Shown piece after piece: positions 7,970 through 16,435 of a stretch of 64,000 bases of DNA; the first letter of the stretch is position 1, and every line of letters starts with the position of its first letter. Made by a program: the position numbers and the translations under genes. Source of the stretch: an uncultured Helicobacter sp. GTDB taxonomy: Bacteria > Campylobacterota > Campylobacteria > Campylobacterales > Helicobacteraceae. Under the pieces are notes generated by a model. That model saw only the letters and a program-made list of their open reading frames with translations. It was not told where the DNA came from and ran no database searches. The stretch spans positions 62,001 to 126,000 of the forward strand of contig CASFYB010000002.1 in the NCBI GenBank assembly GCA_949298825.1. Reading direction: 5' to 3'.

Positions 7970-10900
7970 AATGAGATATACCAATTAACATGATTTGCTC
8001 CTCAAGCGTATTGAGTTCTTCATGGCTTGCATCATATTCTTTAAAGATAAGTTCTTCAATGCAATCAATAATTTCATTTCTCGTATCTTGATTATTTTTC
8101 CAATTTGGTTTTTTGCTTTTCTCAATAAAAGTCTTGTCTATACCATTTGCAAGTTGAATTATTGTCTCATCACTTATGTCAATAAAAATATCTCTTAGGC
8201 TACCATAAAAAGCCCTAGAAGAAGAGGTTTTGAGTTCTTTTGGATATTGAGTTTCTTGTTGGTTTTGGTGTGTTATTAGGGTTTCATAGATTGCTTTAAT
8301 TTTATTAAATCTTTCACTTTCTTCTAATCGTTCTTTGTTGTAAACATCGATTGTTTTTTGTATTTGCTCAGAAAGTTTGTCAAAAAAACTAGGATCACTT
8401 TCTCGGTTTTCTCTAATATACTGAGAGATTGCCCCATGGATTTTATCGGCTTTTGCTCTATCATTTGGTTGTTGATCTACACTTTCTAAAAAACCTTCTT
8501 CAAATATTCCTGTAAGTTCAACAATTGTTTCTACCTTGTCTGCTCCAAGAAATCTATCAACCAAGTTTTTAACTCTTGTTTCATAAAGTTTAAAATCAAT
8601 TTTTTCGTGGTAACGCTGTTGTGCGGAAGTCTTAAGATTGAGATAGAACTTTAAATCATTTTTGTATCGTTTTATTTCTTCCTCACTGATACTCTCCTTG
8701 TATCGAGGGAGTGTTATTAGTGCATCAATAGATCGTGCAAATAAACTCAAAAGCTCGTAAAATCTCTCTCTTTTTTCTTTGGTATCTAAAAACTGCTCGT
8801 AAATCTCTAGAGGCTTCCCTTTTCCCCTAAATTGCTCAAGCTCTGCAAAGAAATCTGTTAGATTTTGATGATTTGTTTTAAGTTCTTTTAGAATATCACA
8901 AATACTGAAAACTACATCTTTGATATCGTCTTCTTCGAAATTTGCAAGATCACGATAAATCTTAACTGCATTATCCATTTCCTTATTGATTCCACGATAA
9001 TCAATAATAAAACCTCTATCTTTATTGCCATAAAGACGATTGGCTCTAGCTATCGCTTGAAGAAGGCTATGTTCTTTAAGTTTTTTATCTAGATATAAAC
9101 ATGCCACTCTTGGTGCGTCAAATCCAGTAAGAAGTTTATCAACAACAATAAGAATATCAATCCCTCCATCTTCAAACTCTGCCACAATTGCTTCTTCACT
9201 ATCATAAGCACTTAAGAGCTTTCTCCACTCTACTATAACTTCATCACTATTTTCTTCATTTACATCGGTGTATCCACATCTTGTATCAGGTGAAGATATA
9301 ACAAAAGCTGTTTTGATTTCTTTATATTCTTCTTTAAATATTTTGTAATATGCTACGGCATCAGCCTTGGAGCTTGTAGCAAACATTGCAACAAAACCAT
9401 CTTTTTGAAAATTTTCCCTAAAATGTTTTTGTATGTCAAAGGCAATCCATTCCAATCTTGATTTTGCAGAGAAAGTGGCTTGTTTGGTCTTCTTCTTGAG
9501 ATGTCCCTTTTCCTGCTCACTTAAATCTTCACCAATAACTGCAAATCTTTCATCGAGATTTATTGCATCAGCTATGGTTTGCTTGGAAATTCTTCCTTCA
9601 TAGTAGAGTGGCAAGATTGCTTTGTCTCTCAAGGCTTGCTCTATGGTGTATTTGTGAATAAAATTCCCAAACTTTTTAACCGAACTTTTTTCTTTCGAAG
9701 TCAAAGGTGTACCTGTAAAACCAATATAACATCCATTGGGGATAGAATCTTTCATTGTATTGTGTAATAAACCATTGTGACTACGATGAGATTCGTCAAC
9801 CAATAAAAAAATATCTTGAGCATCAATGACAAGATTGTGCTTCTCTGGAGATTTGAATTTTTGGACAAGAGTGGTTATTACACTTTCGCCTTGTTTTAAT
9901 AATTCTACAAGATGTTTTCCACTTTTTGCTCTCTTTGCCACAATGCCCGTCTTTTGAAAGGTTCCATGAATTTGCTTGTCAAGATTCTTTCTGTCTGTGA
10001 CAACGACAATGCGACTTTTTGGAATATTTTTTTTGATTAGAGAGGCAAGAATGGACATTGTAAGAGATTTTCCACTTCCTTGAGTGTGCCAAACTAATCC
10101 GCCCCTATTTTTAGAATTTTCATTATTTTGTATTCTTTCAATGCTATTTTTTACGGCAAAAAATTGCTGATATCTTGCAATTTTCTTTACTCCACCATCA
10201 AAAATAATAAAAGATTCTATAAGCTCTAAGATTCTATTTTTGTGCAACAAAGAAGCAAAGAGCTTATCTAATGCATCTGGGATATTTACACCATAGGCTT
10301 GTGGTGTAAAAGGATTGTTTTCTTTATTTTCTTCTTCCCATAGGCTATAAAATTCACTTGAGGTAAAAATCGTGCCATATTTGGCTTCTTGGTTGTTTCC
10401 AGCAATACAGATTTGAACAAATTTGAAAAGTTGAGGAATTTCTTCATTTTCATTTTGATTGCGAATAAGTTGAGAGATACCCTCTTGGATATTTATATTT
10501 GATTTTTTAAGCTCAATCACACAAAAAGGGATTCCATTGATGAAAAGCACCAAGTCAGGGCGACGCGTATCCCCCTCTATATCTAGCATCTTTCTTTTTA
10601 TGCTAAATTCTTCAGTCACACAAAAGTGATTATTGCTAGGATTGTCAAAATCGATATATCTAAGGTTTTGAGATTTTTTGCCTTTTTGGCTCTCTGTCTG
10701 TGTGGTCGTGCCATATATGAGTAAATCAGTGATTTCACGATTGGCTTCTTTAAGCCCTTTATCAAGAGAGACATCAAGCTCTTTGATAGCTTTGTCTATA
10801 GCAGTAGGGGAGAGGTGGATAGGCTCTTTGCTAAAATCATGCGTATTTATCTCTTTTAGCTTTTTTTCTAAAATATCTTTTAAAAGGACATTTGAGAGAT

Positions 10901-11015
10901 TGCCACCTCTAAGCTCTAGGGCTTTTTCTTGTGAGATGTATTCATAGCCTAGTGCTTCTAAAAACTTAATACTTGGCTTTTGGATAGTTGCGTTTTCAGT
11001 GGTAGAGTAGGTCAT
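7959..11015 (-). CDS. hsdR: type I restriction endonuclease, subunit R
   Basis: A 1018-aa motor and nuclease subunit. The N-terminal PD-(D/E)XK nuclease core is visible as RRPDLVLF near 151 and the ELK triad near 168. The SF2 translocase follows, with Walker A TQGSGKS near 312-318, DESH near 408, and motif VI QAIARANRLYG. With HsdM and HsdS it cuts unmethylated DNA after ATP-driven translocation. An AAAGGA ribosome site precedes the ATG. The frame is intact over normal length, so restriction activity is expected. Confidence 0.94.
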   Translation of the reverse strand: MTYSTTENATIQKPSIKFLEALGYEYISQEKALELRGGNLSNVLLKDILEKKLKEINTHDFSKEPIHLSPTAIDKAIKELDVSLDKGLKEANREITDLLIYGTTTQTESQKGKKSQNLRYIDFDNPSNNHFCVTEEFSIKRKMLDIEGDTRRPDLVLFINGIPFCVIELKKSNINIQEGISQLIRNQNENEEIPQLFKFVQICIAGNNQEAKYGTIFTSSEFYSLWEEENKENNPFTPQAYGVNIPDALDKLFASLLHKNRILELIESFIIFDGGVKKIARYQQFFAVKNSIERIQNNENSKNRGGLVWHTQGSGKSLTMSILASLIKKNIPKSRIVVVTDRKNLDKQIHGTFQKTGIVAKRAKSGKHLVELLKQGESVITTLVQKFKSPEKHNLVIDAQDIFLLVDESHRSHNGLLHNTMKDSIPNGCYIGFTGTPLTSKEKSSVKKFGNFIHKYTIEQALRDKAILPLYYEGRISKQTIADAINLDERFAVIGEDLSEQEKGHLKKKTKQATFSAKSRLEWIAFDIQKHFRENFQKDGFVAMFATSSKADAVAYYKIFKEEYKEIKTAFVISSPDTRCGYTDVNEENSDEVIVEWRKLLSAYDSEEAIVAEFEDGGIDILIVVDKLLTGFDAPRVACLYLDKKLKEHSLLQAIARANRLYGNKDRGFIIDYRGINKEMDNAVKIYRDLANFEEDDIKDVVFSICDILKELKTNHQNLTDFFAELEQFRGKGKPLEIYEQFLDTKEKRERFYELLSLFARSIDALITLPRYKESISEEEIKRYKNDLKFYLNLKTSAQQRYHEKIDFKLYETRVKNLVDRFLGADKVETIVELTGIFEEGFLESVDQQPNDRAKADKIHGAISQYIRENRESDPSFFDKLSEQIQKTIDVYNKERLEESERFNKIKAIYETLITHQNQQETQYPKELKTSSSRAFYGSLRDIFIDISDETIIQLANGIDKTFIEKSKKPNWKNNQDTRNEIIDCIEELIFKEYDASHEELNTLEEQIMLIGISHYGN

Positions 11016-11025
11016 TTTATTCCTT

Positions 11026-12405
11026 TCATTTAAATGGCAATCCTCGTTTCAAGGATTTTTTTACAATGTCATATTCATCATATTCATCAGTGTTTCTAAT
11101 ATCATTTAACAAGAAACTTAACGCTCTTTGCTCATCCTCTGTAATATCAATTTTTGTAATCTTGAAATATGAAAGAAATTTCGTTCCACGCAATGAAGTA
11201 AAAGTTTCTTCCAATAAGTTGATTGTATGATTGTCTTTTTCCTGATCTACAAGGCAAATTTTGATTTTTCCTAACACATCCCAATCACCCTGATCTGTTT
11301 TCTTGTATATTCTAAATGTTGTTTCATACCCTCCATCATCCCAACGATCTCTCTCAAGATAAATATGCTGTGCTATGTTTGGTTTTGTTGTAAAGCCCTG
11401 AATACCCAAGATCCTCAAACATTCATCCTCACTTTCTAAATTTAATATAACACTTTGTTCTTCCTCTTCTGTTTTTACTTCACTCTGCAAAGAGGGTATT
11501 GCTTCGTGTGTATTGTCAGTCGTATTCTCATCAATCGTATTCAACTCTTCAGAATTGTTTTCAAAAACATCTTGATATTTTCCATACTTCGCCTCAAGAA
11601 CAACTTTTTTGATTGCCATTTTAATAACATCATCAAGAGGGCTTCCTTCTCTATAATCCAAAGGCACGGCATAGTTTGCTTTGTCATTTTTTAACATTTC
11701 TTTAGATTGCTTGACTTTATCAGGATTCTCATCATCATAAACAACAATGGAAATTCCTTTTTTTGATTTAAGAAGCGCCATTGCTGGAATGTCAGTTTCC
11801 CCATCTCCAATATAAATCATATTTTCAAAACGAATTGCTCTACTTTCTTCTGCCATTGTTTTGTTGATTTGCGAATCCCAAGCATTCAAGATTCCCTTGC
11901 TGATTCGATAGAGATATTGAGTCTTTGAAGTATAGTCAAGTGCTACTGCAGGCCAAGTTGGCTTTCCATATTGATCAAAAATAAAAGATGATGCAAAAAT
12001 TGCTTCAAATTTATCTGCTATTTTTGTTCCCTCAATCATCTCCCTTGTACCTGATGAAATAATATAATGCTCTAGCTCTACGCCTTGTGATTTGGCATAG
12101 TCCTTAATCCTGTCAAAATATTCCTCTACACCTTTAAAAAAATCAACATTTTTTCCATAATTTTTCAGAACATCATAAGTGATTTTTGTGTTCGTATCAT
12201 CGGCCTTGCGAATAATCAAACGCATATAAGCAAGAATCTCGCTCATATTATTGTCTTCAGCCTCTTTTTTAACCTGCTTCCAAAAAGCATCTTTGTCTAT
12301 TCCAAGCTCAGGAAAAAATGAATTCTCTTGAATATTTCCTCTTGCCAAAGTTCCATCAAAATCGTAGGCTATTGCCATTTTTATCATTTGTTTTTCTTCT
12401 TCCAT
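11026..12405 (-). CDS. HAD-superfamily phosphatase with unrecognised C-terminal domain
   Basis: A 459-aa protein between hsdS and hsdR. Residues 11-270 form a HAD phosphatase: motif I DFDGTLA with nucleophile Asp15 and Asp17, motif II SSGT at 117-120, a Lys near 161-170, and motif IV GDGETD at 200-205. A helical insert after motif I fits a C1-type cap, as in phosphoserine-phosphatase-like members. Residues 270-310 are an acidic linker. Residues 310-459 form a second domain with an ERDRWDDGGYETTFRIYKK core that I do not recognise. HAD enzymes are not a standard part of type I R-M systems. The substrate is unknown; a nucleotide, a nucleic-acid 3' phosphate or a phosphoprotein are all possible. 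Confidence 0.75.
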   Translation of the reverse strand: MEEEKQMIKMAIAYDFDGTLARGNIQENSFFPELGIDKDAFWKQVKKEAEDNNMSEILAYMRLIIRKADDTNTKITYDVLKNYGKNVDFFKGVEEYFDRIKDYAKSQGVELEHYIISSGTREMIEGTKIADKFEAIFASSFIFDQYGKPTWPAVALDYTSKTQYLYRISKGILNAWDSQINKTMAEESRAIRFENMIYIGDGETDIPAMALLKSKKGISIVVYDDENPDKVKQSKEMLKNDKANYAVPLDYREGSPLDDVIKMAIKKVVLEAKYGKYQDVFENNSEELNTIDENTTDNTHEAIPSLQSEVKTEEEEQSVILNLESEDECLRILGIQGFTTKPNIAQHIYLERDRWDDGGYETTFRIYKKTDQGDWDVLGKIKICLVDQEKDNHTINLLEETFTSLRGTKFLSYFKITKIDITEDEQRALSFLLNDIRNTDEYDEYDIVKKSLKRGLPFK

Positions 12406-12414
12406 TATTTTGCC

Positions 12415-13704
12415 TTAAAGTTTTATTCTAATTTTACCACTAAGCAATTTTTGCATAAGCCCCCTTTTTTGGGATTTAAGAGATTCTAATTTTTGCTCTA
12501 AGAGTGTGATTTCATTATCTGCCTCACTTAGAATCTCTGCAATTTTTTCTTGCTCTGCAAGGAGTGGAAGCGAAATCAATACCTTATCCTTAATGGTTGT
12601 TGTACTTAAATTTGGTTGAGCTCCTCCAGACAATAGCAAAATAAAATCTGACTGAAGCAATAAACACTGAAAGAGAAAATCACTATTTAATCTTTCTGAA
12701 GGTTGAAATTTTCCAATTCGCTGATTTAGATACAGAACAACATCTTCTTTTAATTTGCCTATCTTTCCTGTTGTTGCTCCAGATAATGCAACCAAAATAT
12801 CATTTTGATAAATTGCAAATTTATTCAAATTCTTATTCTTGTAATCATCAAATGAAAAATAAACCATATCTTCAAGTGAAATCGTATTGTTGCTTTTTAT
12901 ATTAGATATCCGAACTATGGGGGATCCACTTTCTTTGAAATTTTTGGATTGAAAGGCAAAACCATTACAAATCTCACACACATCCCCCAATCTCACTACT
13001 TCCCAATCCTCACTAAATCCCTTAAGGCGTGTTTTGGCTGTGAGGAGGGTTTGGCAAAGTCCTTTTTTGAGGGCTTGTTTCTCTACGATAAGGGTTTCAA
13101 AATTTTGGATTTGAGTGTCCCAAGTGCTTAGAATCTCTGCGATTTTCTCCTGCTCTGCAAGGGGTGGGAGAGGAATAAGGATTTTTGATAAGTTGCTTTT
13201 AGAGATTCCTAAAACAGAAATTCCACACGCCAACCTTTTGATTTGCTTATGAACTTCATACAAATAAAACATATACCCTTTGTATCCATTTGCAAAATAA
13301 TTGTTTTTATCTCTACACAAAATGGTATGTAATCCTGAAACTGTGGGGTTAGAAAGATTTTTAATCTCGATACTTTTTCCAATATCATCATAATCCTCTG
13401 AAGCATCTGCAATGACAAGATCGCCATTTTTGACAAAGACAATATCCTCTAAGTCTTGTGCTAATTTTTTTGAATCAATTGAGGGCAAAGTGTCCTTATC
13501 CATATCAAGAAAATGCTGAAATTTTGTGTGAATATCTCCATAATGAATATAAGCAATGCCATTGATACATTCTTGAGGTTCTGACAAATCACTGCGTGAT
13601 TTACTATAAGTTTTTAAAAAATCACACACATCCCCCAATCTCACCACCTCCCAATCCTCAGGCAAGACTCCAAGTTCTGTGTGTTTATAGCCTTTGGGAA
13701 TCAT
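12415..13704 (-). CDS. hsdS: type I R-M specificity subunit HsdS
   Basis: About 429 aa with two target recognition domains, each beginning with a WEVVRLGDVC stretch and ending in a conserved helix with AEQEKIAEILS, so the protein is an internal duplication as in normal HsdS. It sets which DNA sequence HsdM and HsdR act on. The frame opens at GTG 13749, but the ATG at 13704 (MIPKGYKHTELG) has an AAAGGAG ribosome site at the right distance and overlaps the stop of a 31-codon upstream frame. The two halves carry a near-identical 38-bp DNA repeat (12975-13012 and 13623-13660). Confidence 0.9.
   Translation of the reverse strand: MIPKGYKHTELGVLPEDWEVVRLGDVCDFLKTYSKSRSDLSEPQECINGIAYIHYGDIHTKFQHFLDMDKDTLPSIDSKKLAQDLEDIVFVKNGDLVIADASEDYDDIGKSIEIKNLSNPTVSGLHTILCRDKNNYFANGYKGYMFYLYEVHKQIKRLACGISVLGISKSNLSKILIPLPPLAEQEKIAEILSTWDTQIQNFETLIVEKQALKKGLCQTLLTAKTRLKGFSEDWEVVRLGDVCEICNGFAFQSKNFKESGSPIVRISNIKSNNTISLEDMVYFSFDDYKNKNLNKFAIYQNDILVALSGATTGKIGKLKEDVVLYLNQRIGKFQPSERLNSDFLFQCLLLQSDFILLLSGGAQPNLSTTTIKDKVLISLPLLAEQEKIAEILSEADNEITLLEQKLESLKSQKRGLMQKLLSGKIRIKL
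12975..13012. repeat. 38-bp direct repeat inside hsdS, copy 1
   Basis: Matches 13623-13660 with two mismatches in 38 bases, in the same orientation. It encodes the WEVVRLGDVC region at the start of the second recognition domain. Recombination between the copies would delete or exchange one recognition domain. Confidence 0.75.
13623..13660. repeat. 38-bp direct repeat inside hsdS, copy 2
   Basis: Partner of 12975-13012, located at the start of the first recognition domain. A second, less perfect pair of about 44 bp, at about 12528 and 13126, encodes the AEQEKIAEILS helices. Confidence 0.75.
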
Positions 13705-13796
13705 TTGCTCTCCTTTGGGGGAAGTTGCCCCCAAAGAGAGGGCAACCACTCAAACATACTAACATTTGTATATTGTCTAAAATCTTTAATTCTCAT
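13701..13796 (-). CDS. 31-aa coupled reading frame between hsdM and hsdS
   Basis: ATG at 13796 overlaps the hsdM stop (ATGA) and its TGA at 13701-13703 overlaps the hsdS ATG (ATGA again). The product would be a 31-residue peptide beginning MRIKDFRQYTNVSMF and ending in PPKESK, with no recognisable domain. It has no ribosome site of its own, so ribosomes that end hsdM would re-initiate here and be delivered to hsdS. It spans the whole hairpin at 13713-13736. It may be a leader that couples translation, or a relic of an older hsdS N-terminus. Its translation is inferred, not shown. Confidence 0.5.
   Translation of the reverse strand: MRIKDFRQYTNVSMFEWLPSLWGQLPPKESK
13713..13736 (-). promoter_or_regulatory. 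hairpin sequestering the hsdS ribosome binding site
   Basis: On the minus strand CTTTGGGGG (13736-13728), a 6-base loop and CCCCCAAAG (13721-13713) form a perfect 9-bp stem. After one bulged G it can be extended by TCTC pairing with GAGA. The 3' arm contains the first half of the hsdS Shine-Dalgarno AAAGGAG (13716-13710), and the extension covers the rest. No run of U follows, so this is not a typical terminator. A ribosome reading the 31-codon frame would open it. Confidence 0.6.
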
Positions 13797-15283
13797 GCCA
13801 ACCCCAATTCTTTGAGATAGTTATCCATTTTTTTCTGAGTTTGTTCAATCTCTTTATCAAGCTTTGCAAGTTTCTCTAGCGTTGCAGGGATATCTACCTC
13901 CTCTTCTTCTTGGAAAGTATGCACATATCTTGGGATGTTGAGGTTGTAATCATTTTCTATAATTTCTTTCATTGTGGCAATATGGGAGTATTTTTCTACC
14001 TCTTTGCGTTCTTGATAGGTTGTAAGGATTTTGGCTATATTTTCCTCAGTGAGCTTGTTTTGATTTTTACCCTTTTTAAACTCTTTGCTTGCATCAATAA
14101 ATAAGACATCCTTGCATTCTCTATTCTTTTTAAATATCAAAATACATGCTGGGATAGAGGTTCCATAAAAAAGATTTTCAGGAAGTCCAATAACAGCATC
14201 TAGCAAATTGTTTTCAAGAATTTTTTTTCGAATTTTTTCTTCACTACTTCCACGGAACAATACTCCGTGAGGAAGAACAACGCCCATTCTTCCATTTGGT
14301 GCTAATGAGGCAAGCATATGAAGAACAAAAGCGTAGTCTCCTTTAGTCTTTGGTGGGATAGCATAGTCTTTAAAGCGCTCATATGTATCATTCTCCGCAT
14401 GTTCAGCCCCCCATTCTTTGAGGGAAAATGGAGGATTTGCAACAATAACATCAAATGTTTGGAGCTTATTTTCTTGTAGGTGTTGAGGGTTGATGAGAGT
14501 ATCTCCCCGTCTGATTTTAGCATCCTCAATTCCATGCAAGAGCATATTCATTCGACAAATTGAATGGGTTTGTGAGTTTTTTTCTTGTCCAAAGATTGTG
14601 AAATTTTTATTGCCTATCTCTTTGCTTGCTTTGATAAGCAAAGAGCCTGATCCACAAGTTGGATCATAGATTGTATTTGATTCTCTAGCTTGGACAAGTT
14701 TGGCTAGAAGCGAAGAAACTTCACTTGGAGTAAAAAATTCTCCTCCTTTTTTTCCCGCATCACTTGCAAATTCTGAAATTAAAAATTCATAAGCATCACC
14801 GATAACATCTTGATTTTCTAGCTTGCTAGGAGAAAGATCGATTTTATCATTGGAGAAGTTGTTTAGTAAATTTGAAAGGGTTTTGTTACGCTCTTTGTTG
14901 TCTCCAAGAAGATTTGGATCATTAAAGTCAACATGTTCAAAAATATTGCCAAGCTTGGTTTCATTGTCTTCTTGGATATATTGAAAGGCAGTATTAATCA
15001 TCTCCCCAATATTTTTTTCATCTTTTTGAGATAACAAGTAATCAAAAGTGCTTTCTTTGCGCAGTTTAAATTTTCTTCTCTGAAGTTTTCGTTCAAGCAT
15101 TGTTGGGTTGTCTTTGCATTCTTTACGAATGTTTGTTTCTTCTTCTTTGTAGCTGTCAGAAAGATATTTTACAAATAAGAGACTAAGGATGTAGTCCTTG
15201 TATTTTGAGCTGTCCATACTTCCTCTAAAGCTATCACATGCATTCCATACTACCGAATTGATTTTTTCTTTTGTGGTTTTCAT
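13793..15283 (-). CDS. hsdM: type I R-M DNA methyltransferase subunit HsdM
   Basis: A 496-aa N6-adenine methyltransferase. It has an N-terminal helical HsdM domain, the SAM-binding motif DPTCGSGSLL and the catalytic NPPF motif in VIANPPFSLKEWG. It methylates the site chosen by HsdS and forms the core of the restriction complex. Its ATG overlaps the stop of the half-HsdS gene by 4 bases and its stop overlaps the next small frame, so the whole segment is translationally coupled. The frame is intact. Confidence 0.94.
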   Translation of the reverse strand: MKTTKEKINSVVWNACDSFRGSMDSSKYKDYILSLLFVKYLSDSYKEEETNIRKECKDNPTMLERKLQRRKFKLRKESTFDYLLSQKDEKNIGEMINTAFQYIQEDNETKLGNIFEHVDFNDPNLLGDNKERNKTLSNLLNNFSNDKIDLSPSKLENQDVIGDAYEFLISEFASDAGKKGGEFFTPSEVSSLLAKLVQARESNTIYDPTCGSGSLLIKASKEIGNKNFTIFGQEKNSQTHSICRMNMLLHGIEDAKIRRGDTLINPQHLQENKLQTFDVIVANPPFSLKEWGAEHAENDTYERFKDYAIPPKTKGDYAFVLHMLASLAPNGRMGVVLPHGVLFRGSSEEKIRKKILENNLLDAVIGLPENLFYGTSIPACILIFKKNRECKDVLFIDASKEFKKGKNQNKLTEENIAKILTTYQERKEVEKYSHIATMKEIIENDYNLNIPRYVHTFQEEEEVDIPATLEKLAKLDKEIEQTQKKMDNYLKELGLA

Positions 15284-15870
15284 TTTTGTACTCCTTGTAT
15301 TGCTAATTGTTTAAATCTTCCGTTTCTCAATGAGATTTCTGTTTTTATTTTTTCTTGCAATAATGCAATCTTCTTGTCTGATTCACGGATAAGTTGAACA
15401 ATTTGTTTTTGTTGTTCTATACTTGGTAGATACATTTCTAACTCCTTTAGATCTGCAAGTCTTAGAAACGACATCATTGTTCCATTGGTGCTACACTCCT
15501 GAAAATATCCTTGGGGAATTGGAGAATTGAAATAGTGGGTAAGATATTGGGGTAAGAGTCTATTTGGATCTGTCTTCACAACAGCCATAACCGAAGAGAA
15601 GACACGGCCAGCGTAGTCTTTTGTAATATATACCGCACTTAATGGGGCTTTGAGTCTGACAAGCACATCACCTTCTTGTGTCATGTTGTCTTCAGAAATA
15701 GGTTTGGAAAAAGTGATGTGCTCTGTATTTTCCAAATTAAGTGTGCCAAAATCACCAAAATCAGAGATTTTGATAACTTTATAAGAAAAACCTTTGTCAT
15801 CTTCTTGATTTTGCATTCGACTTAGTTGTAAGCCAGAATGAAAAGATGCTAAACTTTCAAGTTTTCTCAT
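15280..15870 (-). CDS. half-length HsdS-like protein (single recognition domain)
   Basis: A 196-aa protein with one target recognition domain followed by the long C-terminal helix (LPSIEQQKQIVQLIRESDKKIALLQEKI) typical of HsdS. It is the promoter-proximal gene, placed before hsdM, and overlaps it by 4 bases. A full two-domain HsdS lies downstream, so this is either an alternative specificity subunit working as a homodimer, a regulator that competes for HsdM, or a fragment kept by selection. A strong AAGGAGG ribosome site at 15881-15875 shows it is well expressed. Its DNA shares no obvious repeat with hsdS. Confidence 0.75.
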   Translation of the reverse strand: MRKLESLASFHSGLQLSRMQNQEDDKGFSYKVIKISDFGDFGTLNLENTEHITFSKPISEDNMTQEGDVLVRLKAPLSAVYITKDYAGRVFSSVMAVVKTDPNRLLPQYLTHYFNSPIPQGYFQECSTNGTMMSFLRLADLKELEMYLPSIEQQKQIVQLIRESDKKIALLQEKIKTEISLRNGRFKQLAIQGVQK

Positions 15871-15906
15871 TTGTCCTCCTTGTGTTTTAATTTTTAAGGC
15901 AATGAA

Positions 15907-15912
15907 ATTATA
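15907..15912 (-). promoter_or_regulatory. -10 element of the island R-M operon
   Basis: A minus-strand TATAAT preceded by TGTGA, about 37 bases before the half-HsdS start. The AT-rich inverted repeat at 15923-15947 lies directly upstream, around the -35 region. Confidence 0.5.
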
Positions 15913-15922
15913 TCACATTATC

Positions 15923-15947
15923 ATATAAAAAAATGTTTTTTTTATAT
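15923..15947. repeat. AT-rich inverted repeat upstream of R-M operon
   Basis: ATATAAAAAAA and TTTTTTTTATAT face each other around a TG. The element overlaps the expected -35 region of the R-M promoter. It could be an operator or simply promoter-curving A/T tracts. The rest of the 239-bp gap to the next gene shows nothing I can name. Confidence 0.35.
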
Positions 15948-16109
15948 TGGACATAATGAGAAATCAGTAAATAAGTTCTAGAATACCGCAAATAACAATG
16001 AGTTAGCATAGCAAAAACAGGATTTCTTAGTAAATACTTCCCCTCATATACATATTATAACCTTGAAGCATCGCTAAATAGGCTATGCAATCTAATTCAA
16101 GGAGCAAAT

Positions 16110-16435
16110 ATGCTAGAAAAAATAAAAGCTTTCAATTCTATGGATCTCATAGAGCAAATTGAAGCAATCAAGTCAATCATCACAGACGCCAATCATCTCT
16201 TTTTGGTAGATAAGAGTGAGGAGAAGTGCTTTATCTTCTTAGATGACAAGAAGAAAACCCCACAATCCTATTTTCTCAAACAAACGAGGAATATCCAATC
16301 TTTTCAGTAGCAATCAGTGATGAAGGCAATTCTCTGCTTATTGATTACGCCAATGGCTATGAGGTGGAATTGGAAGTCCAAAAGATTGAAGAAGTCAGCA
16401 AAGAAACCATCAGAAACATTTTGGAGGGAGCGTAA
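16110..16435 (+). pseudogene. hypothetical island gene, frameshifted
   Basis: An ATG frame with an AAGGAG ribosome site encodes 66 aa and stops at 16308-16310. A second frame, two positions on, carries a coherent protein (NEEYPIFSVAISDEGNSLLIDYANG, then ILEGA) to the TAA at 16433-16435. Joining the two near 16246-16252 (GACAAGAAGAAAA) gives one acidic protein of about 108 aa, which implies the loss of one base there. No family is recognised. The last base of the stop overlaps the next ATG (TAATG). A sequencing error cannot be ruled out. Confidence 0.55.

Noticed and set aside
10678-10947. 89-aa plus-strand frame opposite hsdR
   Set aside because: It lies fully antisense to the conserved N-terminal part of hsdR, with Ser/Leu-rich low-information sequence. 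It is a shadow frame.
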